Origin: Agaribacter marinus
GTDB taxonomy: Bacteria; Pseudomonadota; Gammaproteobacteria; Enterobacterales; Alteromonadaceae
Assembly (NCBI RefSeq): GCF_030160655.1
Contig: NZ_BSOT01000005.1
Location: 885,389-949,388, forward strand
Reading direction: 5' to 3'
DNA length: 64,000 bases
How positions within the stretch are numbered: the stretch's first letter is position 1; each line of letters starts with the position of its first letter. A program made the translations under genes and the position numbers. This document shows positions 48,088 to 55,294 of the stretch, one piece after another. Below the pieces are notes generated by a model. It did no database searches. It was given only the letters and a program-made list of their open reading frames with translations, and had not been told where the DNA came from.

Positions 48088-48181
48088 CTACACTTTGTAT
48101 TCTGTCTTTAATAAATCTACCTAAAATTTATCATATAACAAACACTAAGCATATAAGCGTTGCGACAAAACTACGTCAAGC

Positions 48182-48523
48182 TTACTGGATATAGCAGTTT
48201 AATTTTGCTTTTTGGTATTCATTCAGTTTTAGACCCATGGTGGTTTTACGCCAAATGAGTTCTTCAATGCTTAAGTCTGGGTTGCCATGCACCAAATAAT
48301 CGATTTCATTCTGATAAATTTCGGCACCAAAGCTGCTACCCATATCATCAATATCATAAACGCCCGCAAGAATTGTATATGCATCATTCGCATATTCTTT
48401 AACGTAACGTTCGAGCAAGGATTTACTCAGAAATGGATAATCGTGAACAAGTTGTTCATATAAGGAATTGGCCGTATTAATACTACTATTTAACTCTACT
48501 GTTTCAACTTGCTCGTAATGCAT
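48182..48523 (-). pseudogene. glpD: internally deleted glycerol-3-phosphate dehydrogenase (C-terminal domain only)
   Basis: The ~100 C-terminal residues, from YEQLVHDYPFLSKSLLERY through DDMGSSFGAEIYQNEIDYLV to EELIWRKTTMGLKL, match the C-terminal domain of aerobic GlpD, but the whole FAD-binding body (roughly 400 residues in the family) is missing. An ATG at 48521-48523 has an AGGGGA 6-7 nt before it and leads through ~16 residues directly into the C-terminal domain, as if an in-frame deletion had joined the original start to the tail. The open frame continues up to 48640, but that part is operator sequence. It follows glpR as in the pseudomonad order. It cannot be an active dehydrogenase. 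Confidence 0.8.
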
Positions 48524-48603
48524 TTCGATTCCCCTGTGTCGAAAAGACAACGCTTGAGGTAAGCACACACACATACCTAAGCAACCCGTTAACGACATAT
48601 TAA

Positions 48604-48669
48604 CATTCGAATTCGAACTTTCAAGCTCTTTTTCGAACATTTTCGAACATTTCTTAAAAATAATGTTCG
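48604..48669. promoter_or_regulatory. GlpR-type operator half-site cluster upstream of the glpD remnant
   Basis: TTCGAACAT occurs at 48632-48640 and 48642-48650; the second pairs as an inverted repeat with AATGTTCG at 48662-48669 (CGAACATT, 10-bp gap). A further 12-bp palindrome TTCGAATTCGAA is at 48606-48617. ATGTTCG/CGAACAT are the half-sites of the E. coli GlpR operator. The array lies just where the glpD promoter is expected. Confidence 0.7.
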
Positions 48670-48683
48670 TAAAAACCTAAAAA

Positions 48684-49442
48684 TCAGACAATATGCAAAT
48701 TTACTTCACTTGCTTTTAGTAGTTCAGAAATGGAGTGCGGTGGTTGAGTATCTGTAACAAAGTCATGTGCTTGGTTGATATTGCCTAATTTTACCATGGC
48801 AAATCGCCCAAACTTAGAACCGTCAGCGCCTAAAATTACACGTCGAGAATTGCGAATAATGGATTGAGCAACCCTAACTTCTCGAAAATCAAAGTCAAGT
48901 AAAGAACCATCCTCATCTATCCCGCTGATACCAATAATACCAAAATCCATTTTAAACTGACTGATAAAGTCTTCTGTCGCTTCGCCGATTATGCCGCCGT
49001 CTCTATGACGTACTTCACCTGCTGCAATTAACACCGTAAAGTCTTCTTTTACCGCTAAGATTGAAGCGACATGCAGGTTATTGGTAACGACGCGCAAATT
49101 TTGATGTTGCAATAAGGCCCGAGCCACGGTTTCCGTTGTAGTACCGATATTGATAAACACAGAAGAACCATCGGGGATCATAGTGGCAACATGTGCAGCA
49201 ATTTTTTCTTTTGCTACTGAATCCATAATTTTGCGTTTAGTATATTCGGTATTTGTCACACTAGACACTGTGCCTGCGCCACCATGATGGCGACGCACTT
49301 TATTTTCGTTGGCTAGCTGATTTAGGTCTCGCCGAATAGTCTGAGGAGTAACATTAAAATGCGCAACAAGATCGTCTATTGAGACAAAACCTTTGTCCTT
49401 TACCAGTGTTAAAATGCCATCCTGTCGTCTTTCTTGCGCCAT
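48684..49442 (-). CDS. glpR: glycerol-3-phosphate regulon repressor (DeoR family)
   Basis: 252 aa, same length as E. coli GlpR and with long matching stretches: DeoR-type HTH with VTPQTIRRDLNQLA (~residues 30-43) and HHGGAG, then NIGTTTETVARALL, VVTNNLHVA, GEVRHRDGGIIGEAT and FGIIGISGIDEDGSLLDFDF. GlpR represses glycerol genes until glycerol-3-phosphate binds. The adjacent glpD is a remnant and no glpK or glpF is near, so its remaining local targets are unclear; it may now act on distant genes. Confidence 0.92.
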   Translation of the reverse strand: MAQERRQDGILTLVKDKGFVSIDDLVAHFNVTPQTIRRDLNQLANENKVRRHHGGAGTVSSVTNTEYTKRKIMDSVAKEKIAAHVATMIPDGSSVFINIGTTTETVARALLQHQNLRVVTNNLHVASILAVKEDFTVLIAAGEVRHRDGGIIGEATEDFISQFKMDFGIIGISGIDEDGSLLDFDFREVRVAQSIIRNSRRVILGADGSKFGRFAMVKLGNINQAHDFVTDTQPPHSISELLKASEVNLHIV

Positions 49443-49457
49443 AAAAGTTCTAAAATG

Positions 49458-49478
49458 TTCGTTTTAATTCAAAACGAA
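49458..49478. promoter_or_regulatory. inverted repeat before glpR (autoregulatory operator candidate)
   Basis: TTCGTTTT (49458-49465) and AAAACGAA (49471-49478) form a perfect 8-bp dyad around AATTC; the left arm is part of ATGTTCG, the GlpR half-site. It lies 16 bp upstream of the glpR start. Confidence 0.55.
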
Positions 49479-49607
49479 AGTCTACACTACTTTACGCTTT
49501 TCGGCTAATCTATGTATTATAGACGCTACTAATGGCATACAGCACAATCGAAAACATATTTTACGCTACAATGATTTGACTGTTTGTATCAACCTAAAGG
49601 ACTTAGT

Positions 49608-50507
49608 TTGAGAAAAGGTATTGCTTCGATTAGAAATCTTGCACACTTTGTCTTTGCGACTGCGATGTTATTCGCCATCAGCATGTTTGCCGCCCCAATT
49701 TCAGCGTGTGGGCTAACAATCATTCACAAACCCATTGAATCTAAAACCGATATTCTCACCATTGAATTACTCCAGTTGTCCATCGCCAACGTCCGCACAG
49801 ATGTCTGCTATCAAGCCGAACAACACGTTGTCACTGATACTCGAAAAACAGCAAATGTTCTAAGCGGTAGGTTGAGCTTAAAATGGGGAAGCCTATCAAA
49901 AGAACAGATGGATATGCTTAAAGTTGTGCCTATTCCAATTTTTAAAGGCTTGTTAGGCCACCGTGTCCTAGTTATCCGAAAAGGCGAACAATTGCGTTTT
50001 GACAATGTGTCTACATTACAGGATTTACAAAAGTTTATTGCGGGTAGCGGCAAAACATGGGGCGACACAGCGATATTTCGAAACTCAGGTATTGAGGTAG
50101 TTACAAGCCCAAGGGGACGTCAACTTTGGGGGATGCTTGAAAAACATCGTTTTGATTATTTAGCTTTGGGCATATATGAACCTTGGGAGCACATTGATGC
50201 ACACTACCCTCAACTAGACGTAGAAAACCGATTATTAATTGTATACCCCATGGCACTTGTATTTTATGTTCACCCAGAAAACTCTCAGTTATATAATTTA
50301 ATAAAAACCGGCATGGATGCAGCTATCAAAGATGGCAGTTACGACAAAAAGCTAATTGCGTCACGCAACTTCCAGATAATAAAACAACGTGCAAATATCA
50401 ATCAACGTCACATTATCCGTTTGCCTAATCCTGATTTCCCAAGTGTCTTAAATGCACAATCACATAAATACTGGCTCGACCCACAGTTTTTTTCTGAAAA
50501 CAACTAG
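49608..50507 (+). CDS. periplasmic substrate-binding-like protein
   Basis: About 299 aa. A signal peptide (FVFATAMLFAISMFAAPISA, cut before CG) precedes a type 2 periplasmic-binding fold similar to solute-binding family 3 proteins that alteromonads carry in many copies without transport genes: VLVIRKGEQLRFDNVSTLQD and WGDTAIFRNSGIEVVTS followed by FDYLALGIYEPWE. The frame is open to a TTG at 49584, but AAGGA lies 6-7 nt before the TTG at 49608, which gives a proper signal peptide and is chosen. Ligand unknown. Confidence 0.72.
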   Translation: MRKGIASIRNLAHFVFATAMLFAISMFAAPISACGLTIIHKPIESKTDILTIELLQLSIANVRTDVCYQAEQHVVTDTRKTANVLSGRLSLKWGSLSKEQMDMLKVVPIPIFKGLLGHRVLVIRKGEQLRFDNVSTLQDLQKFIAGSGKTWGDTAIFRNSGIEVVTSPRGRQLWGMLEKHRFDYLALGIYEPWEHIDAHYPQLDVENRLLIVYPMALVFYVHPENSQLYNLIKTGMDAAIKDGSYDKKLIASRNFQIIKQRANINQRHIIRLPNPDFPSVLNAQSHKYWLDPQFFSENN

Positions 50508-50598
50508 GGCGTGTTCAACCATTCCCTATTTGGGAATTGCTGATCATTAAGCCAAGACAATACACTTAATTCAATGACAGTATGTTCGGAGAATAAAT

Positions 50599-51090
50599 AT
50601 GCATTTACGGAATGAAATACCAGTATCAGTATCGTCTAAAAGGGCTTGGGAAGTAATGGGTGAAGAGTTTGGAAATATTGGTTTATGGGTCGCTTCGCTA
50701 GAGTCATCACATTTAGTCGGCGATCTAGGCGTCGGTGCTCATCGAGTATGTAATGGCTTAGGGTTCGGCCCTTTCCCACCGAGTATCGTAAAAGAAAAGC
50801 TTGTACATTTCGATCCCCAAAAGCGAGAATTTTCATATGAGCTCACCGAAGGTAATCCTTGGTTTATTACGCATGCACGAAATAACTGGACAATAACGTC
50901 TGTTGACGAAAACAATTCAATCATCAAGGCACACGCTGTCGTAGACATTATATGGTTTATGAGGCCACTCGCTTGGGTGTTACCCGCATTGTTAAAAAAA
51001 CAATTGGCACTATTTACAGAAGAACTAAGCTATTTCATTGAGTCTGGTAATATTCATCCACGTAAGCAACAGGTACTAGGAAACACATAA
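50599..51090 (+). CDS. SRPBCC-fold (polyketide cyclase/START-like) protein
   Basis: 163 aa starting with LRNEIPVSVSSKRAWEVM, the usual beginning of SRPBCC ligand-binding proteins; YELTEGNPWFITHARNNWTI and the amphipathic C-terminal helix complete the helix-grip fold. GGAG sits 7 nt before the ATG. The next gene, an XRE regulator, starts 1 nt after its stop, so both are made together. Ligand unknown. Confidence 0.78.
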   Translation: MHLRNEIPVSVSSKRAWEVMGEEFGNIGLWVASLESSHLVGDLGVGAHRVCNGLGFGPFPPSIVKEKLVHFDPQKREFSYELTEGNPWFITHARNNWTITSVDENNSIIKAHAVVDIIWFMRPLAWVLPALLKKQLALFTEELSYFIESGNIHPRKQQVLGNT

Positions 51091-51091
51091 T

Positions 51092-51859
51092 ATGACACAA
51101 CTGACACTACTAGGTGACCAATTGCGCTCTCACCGCAAGCGATTAGGTATGTCTCAACTAGCCTTGGCCTCTGTAGCAGATTCAACATCTCGATATATTT
51201 CATTTATTGAAACCGGGCGTTCTCGACCAGGCAAAGCGGTCTTACTAAAAATTGCAAAGGCGCTTACCTTAACACTTAGAGATACTAATGCATTATTGCT
51301 ATCTGCAGGTTTGCCCTCGATTTATGTGGAACCCGCACTTGACGACGAACAAATGGCACCAGTAAAGCGACTAGTTAAACAAGTGCTCGAAAAACACGAA
51401 CCCTTTCCTGCTTGGGTAATAGCGCCGGGCCTAAATTTTATCGATTCAAATGCCGCCGCAGAAAAAATATTTCCAGGTATAGTAAATCAAGCACCTGAGC
51501 ACATGATTCATATCTGGTGCTCTAGAGAAACGCACCTTACTGAAGAAACAAGAGTTGAAACAGTATTCCAACTGTTAGATGGCTTACGCAGCGAAGCTTT
51601 TCATTACCCGCATCCGCGTTTACCCGGCTTGATATCTATTGCCGAACAGTATGCTAAAGGCTTATCCCGGCCAAATGATGTGAATGTAGATTCACCGGTA
51701 TTGTGCCCCAAATTGTTGATTGGCGACAAAGAGGTCAATACACTGTCTACCGTGATGCGCTTTGACAAGGGTACAAACATCACCATGGCCGAAATCCGTA
51801 TTGAATTAGTATTTCCGGCTGATGACGAGAGCGAAGCCGTGTTCAGAAATATGCCTTAG
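51092..51859 (+). CDS. XRE family regulator with MmyB-like ligand domain
   Basis: 255 aa. N-terminal Cro/C1-type HTH: LRSHRKRLGMSQLALASVAD and SRYISFIETGRSRPGKAVLLKIAKAL, followed from ~residue 95 by a domain like the MmyB ligand-binding region (PFPAWVIAPGLNFIDSNAAA, then W/C and HPHPRLPG). In actinobacteria MmyB-like regulators sense fatty-acid-type ligands; that link is only by family. Co-translated with the SRPBCC protein. Confidence 0.82.
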   Translation: MTQLTLLGDQLRSHRKRLGMSQLALASVADSTSRYISFIETGRSRPGKAVLLKIAKALTLTLRDTNALLLSAGLPSIYVEPALDDEQMAPVKRLVKQVLEKHEPFPAWVIAPGLNFIDSNAAAEKIFPGIVNQAPEHMIHIWCSRETHLTEETRVETVFQLLDGLRSEAFHYPHPRLPGLISIAEQYAKGLSRPNDVNVDSPVLCPKLLIGDKEVNTLSTVMRFDKGTNITMAEIRIELVFPADDESEAVFRNMP

Positions 51860-51898
51860 TAGCCAAAGATCTCTACACCACCGACCCGCAACATTTAG

Positions 51899-52273
51899 TC
51901 AACTACTGGCATCTAAATCAGTCACTGCTTGTTTAATGTAGAAGTCAATGAGTTCTATATTAATATCATCACATGGGAGTATTTTTAAGTGACGCCTTTT
52001 TTTACCCTTGCCTTCTAGCTTTCCGTGCTTGTCGTTAAAGTCAGCGCCTCGACTAAATTCAATTGATATATGTTTTTTGTAAATATATATCCCACCGATT
52101 AGGTCGTTTGAAATACTAAATGCAATACCACCATACTTAATGCCTTCAGCCAAATCACTTTTTGCTGTAAAGAACAGCTTTCGTATGGCTATAACTGTAT
52201 TAAATTGAATACTCGATATGCGTTCAATATCGAGTAAAAATTCATTCACTTCTTTAACAATAGATATGCTCAT
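51899..52273 (-). CDS. DUF1801 domain protein
   Basis: 124 aa of the YdhG/DUF1801 type: FNTVIAIRKLFFTAKSDLAE, IKYGGIAFSI, GGIYIYKKHISIEFSRGADF and RRHLKILPCDDI, the last resembling the usual 'R-hl-r-ly' motif. Function of the family is unknown. Convergent with the XRE gene. Confidence 0.75.
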   Translation of the reverse strand: MSISIVKEVNEFLLDIERISSIQFNTVIAIRKLFFTAKSDLAEGIKYGGIAFSISNDLIGGIYIYKKHISIEFSRGADFNDKHGKLEGKGKKRRHLKILPCDDINIELIDFYIKQAVTDLDASS

Positions 52274-52510
52274 AAAATCTCATACGTAAAATAGACAGCA
52301 AATCAACGTTGCCGAGACAAAGACAGTATATTCAAATAGATGCTACATTAATTTCAACTAAAACGTATATTGAATTTGCGTTTTACGTCGTTATTGTCTG
52401 TTATTTTCATCTTTTATGGGAAGTCCAAACAATTTCCCTATTAAATACAACTTTAAGGGGCATAAAAAGTATTTAAAGAAACCAGACTATTGTCGATTTA
52501 GATAGGAAAG

Positions 52511-52587
<77 letters not shown>

Positions 52588-52649
52588 ATTCTGTGAAGCG
52601 GCGAGCATAATAGCAATTTCGATTATTTTGGCAAGTGCTTTTTGTAAAT

Positions 52650-53723
52650 TTACCGCTTTAAGTCAATTGCTTGCACAAAATTTGCTATATTTTCGCTTTC
52701 TATCTGAGCAAAAAAGCTTTCAGCTAAACGTTCCGACTCCTGAATAACCTGTTGCCAATAAGGTATTCTTTGCGCTGGAGGCATTCGAGTAAAATCTTTC
52801 CTATCGCTAATTTTACCATAGGGCAAAGATGCTACGAACTCATCTGAAGGTGCAAGTAACACTACATTGTCGTAATTGTCTTGCCTACAGATTCGGTGTT
52901 TAAGGTGTTTATCAAACCAGCCGGGAATAGGTGTTTTAAAAAAGTGAGGGTATAACACCAATCGCTCAGTATTAATCTTCATATCAAAATGATAATCAAG
53001 AATACCACCATCACGAAATACTCCCTTTGACGCACCAGCAATATCAGAAATCCCTTCAATAATAATAGGAATTGACCCAGAAGCCACTAAAGCGTCATGC
53101 ACGTTTTTGTTCGATAACTTAATATATTCGGTTGAAATATGTGGTTTTTCATCAAAATTTAATGGTATGTCGCCACTATAAAATACACTTCGCGTAAAGC
53201 TCTTTTCCAATGCTTTACGTGACCGCAAGTTTCGTAAATTTGCTAGCCCCAAACCCGCAAGCTGAACGATACGATTTTCGCTTTTCATTAATCCATGACA
53301 GCGTGACGCAATAATATGAACTGCGCGCTTATTGTTACTCAATAGCTGATGTGTACCAGCTTCATCCAATACGTGGTTTAATAAGTCCCTGCTTTTTTGA
53401 GTAATTTCACGCGCACTTGGCTTTTCGGAATATATTGTTGTACTGTATTTATCAGCTAATCGTTCTATGGCCGTTTTTGTATCGGTTTGTGCAAAACAAG
53501 CGCTACGGAATGCCCCTGCTGACGTACCAATAATATCAATTTTTTGCTCCGCTTTAGCAAAAAACTCACTAAACATGATTTTATCTAAACCAGACAATAC
53601 AAACCATTTAGGGCCGCCAGACGCTCCCATAAAGGCACTAAACATGTCAGCGGTAAATCCTTTGTCTTGTATTGCTTTTAGTGCAGTCTTACCTGCATAA
53701 ATTTGAAGTGCCTGTGTTTGCAC
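52650..53723 (-). CDS. patatin-like phospholipase
   Basis: 357 aa. The serine hydrolase motif is IIGTSAGAFRSACF (GxSxG, ~residues 64-77), the oxyanion Gly stretch is GASGGPKWF (~residues 33-41) and the catalytic Asp is in FRDGGILDYH. Patatin-like enzymes release fatty acids from lipids; it lacks a signal peptide, so it is probably cytoplasmic. No secretion or toxin genes near. The upstream gap carries the first copy of the DnaA-box module. Confidence 0.85.
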   Translation of the reverse strand: MQTQALQIYAGKTALKAIQDKGFTADMFSAFMGASGGPKWFVLSGLDKIMFSEFFAKAEQKIDIIGTSAGAFRSACFAQTDTKTAIERLADKYSTTIYSEKPSAREITQKSRDLLNHVLDEAGTHQLLSNNKRAVHIIASRCHGLMKSENRIVQLAGLGLANLRNLRSRKALEKSFTRSVFYSGDIPLNFDEKPHISTEYIKLSNKNVHDALVASGSIPIIIEGISDIAGASKGVFRDGGILDYHFDMKINTERLVLYPHFFKTPIPGWFDKHLKHRICRQDNYDNVVLLAPSDEFVASLPYGKISDRKDFTRMPPAQRIPYWQQVIQESERLAESFFAQIESENIANFVQAIDLKR

Positions 53724-53791
53724 CTCTAATCTTCCAATAACGAGAAAATTTGTAGCTTGTTACTAGTCACCTTTTATACCTTACCCATTAG

Positions 53792-53930
53792 CAGTCAAAA
53801 TATTGTCACTTTGCTGATATAATGAGCATAATATATTTTTCATAAAATTCATACACTTAACTAGTAACACATATGAAGCCCACACACTTATCCACAGTTA
53901 TCGGGGATAAGTAAGGAAAAAAGTGGATAA
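53792..53930 (+). repeat. DnaA-box module, copy A
   Basis: Three blocks in the same order as copy B at 60115-60254: CAGTCAAAA..GTCAC.TTGCT (53792-53815), the identical 15-mer TATATTTTTCATAAA (53832-53846), and a box cluster CTTATCCACAG (from 53887), GGATAAG (53905-53911, dyad with the first) and GTGGATAA (53923-53930). TTATCCACA at 53888 is a perfect DnaA box. No gene starts directly after it on the plus strand. Confidence 0.75.
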
Positions 53931-53971
53931 CAACAACTTGTTCAAATGTTCAGAATATTAACGATAAGACG

Positions 53972-54919
53972 CTAGCATAAGTCACCTCGCCATTGACCGC
54001 TTTTGTTCAGCAACTTAACGATGTGTTTAATTACTCGAATAACATTAGTAACATTTTTTGATGGAGGATGGTTTTTGTTGGTTATCGCAAGTACTCGTCG
54101 ACGCATCTCTGGTTCAACAATTTTAATTGACTTAATTAAAGATTTTTCTTCCAAATGATAAGTCGCAGCAGACGGCAAAATCGTGAGCCCTTTTCCCATC
54201 ATGACTTGCCGTAAACCTGTCATTAAATGGCCAGTGTAACTGGGATCGTGGACTAATTTCACCCCTGTATCAATCTCGTACTTCTCTATAAATTTGCCCA
54301 AGGCGTCTCGCCGGCTGGGGATCAATATTTTATGTTCGCTTAAGGCCCAAAATGGAATCGTTTCTTTTTCTATTAAGGACTTATACTCAGTACGCGGTGA
54401 GTCTATGCCAACAACAAGATACATAAACTCTTCCAAAAGCGGTGTGGCAACCATAAAATCGGAAGAGAATGCTTGCTCATACGTCAGTGCAATATCAATT
54501 TTATTTGCTTGCAACCAACCAGAAAGTGAATAAGAAGGACCCGTGCTAATGTCGATTGAAATATTAGGAAAATCCTCTCCTAGTTCGTCGATAAGCGGCA
54601 TCGACATTGCGTTACAAATCGACGGCATCATGCCAATTTTAATTTCTATTTTTTGTTCAGACGAAAGTTCACTTAACTTAGATTTAGCAATACTGACTTC
54701 TGACAATATATTCTGCGCATGCTCTGCAAAAATTTCCCCGGCAACTGTTGGCGATACACCTCGAAAGTCACGGATAAGTAAAGGAACCCCCATCGAGCGC
54801 TCTAAATTTGAAATTTGCTGACTAATTGCCGGTTGCGCAACGTCCATTTCGCGGGCGGCGGCTGCAATACTCTGTTTGCGTACGGTTGTTAAAAAGTACT
54901 CTAACTGCTTTGTATTCAT
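53972..54919 (-). CDS. LysR family transcriptional regulator
   Basis: 315 aa. HTH in LEYFLTTVRKQSIAAAAREM plus DVAQPAISQQISNLERSMGV; effector domain with IKIGMMPSICNAMSMPLIDEL and MGKGLTILPSAATYHL. It resembles the nitrogen-assimilation/CbbR-like general LysR shape. It is divergent from the TonB receptor operon across a 375-bp gap that contains a perfect T-N11-A dyad, so it most likely controls that operon. Confidence 0.9.
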   Translation of the reverse strand: MNTKQLEYFLTTVRKQSIAAAAREMDVAQPAISQQISNLERSMGVPLLIRDFRGVSPTVAGEIFAEHAQNILSEVSIAKSKLSELSSEQKIEIKIGMMPSICNAMSMPLIDELGEDFPNISIDISTGPSYSLSGWLQANKIDIALTYEQAFSSDFMVATPLLEEFMYLVVGIDSPRTEYKSLIEKETIPFWALSEHKILIPSRRDALGKFIEKYEIDTGVKLVHDPSYTGHLMTGLRQVMMGKGLTILPSAATYHLEEKSLIKSIKIVEPEMRRRVLAITNKNHPPSKNVTNVIRVIKHIVKLLNKSGQWRGDLC

Positions 54920-55294
54920 TTTTTATTCAAACCTGAGGCACGTATTTAGTTTTTGGATACATCGGACGTAGCAAGACCACTAGTTACACTCAGCAATTAC
55001 TATTCCATATTATGGAAATGGTAAAATCATGAAATGTTAAAATGCAGTTAAGTTCAAATTTTGCAAAAAATATTTTTTTTTATTATTTTTATTTTTTTTA
55101 AATAATATTCAAACACTTAACTAAAGCTATAAGATTTACATATACCCCTCAACATTCTTCTTTCTTCCTTAAATCAACCTCTTTTCATTAGTCTGAGTGA
55201 GACATTACACATAATACCCACACAAAAATTTAGTGTGGTTGCGAACCAAAACAGGGCGTCGAACCTGAAGATAATAATGAAAATGGGGCAATAC
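54920..55294. other. 375-bp divergent gap, long AT-rich leader of the receptor operon
   Basis: Besides the LysR dyad this gap holds an A/T-only stretch around 55065-55110 and a hairpin CCACAC/GTGTGG (55218-55223 and 55233-55238, 9-nt loop) some 60 nt before the receptor start. I saw no further ORF. A promoter with TTCAAA and TATAAG near 55110-55135 has too short a spacer to be trusted. Confidence 0.45.
55003..55017. promoter_or_regulatory. candidate LysR operator of the TonB receptor operon
   Basis: TTCCATA-T-TATGGAA is a perfect 15-bp dyad with the T-N11-A core of LysR sites, lying in the divergent gap 84 bp from the LysR start. Confidence 0.6.

Noticed and set aside
48524..48640. N-terminal 39 codons of the glpD-remnant frame as real protein
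   Set aside because: They are made of GlpR operator sequence and lack similarity to anything; a strong ribosome site lies at the downstream ATG.
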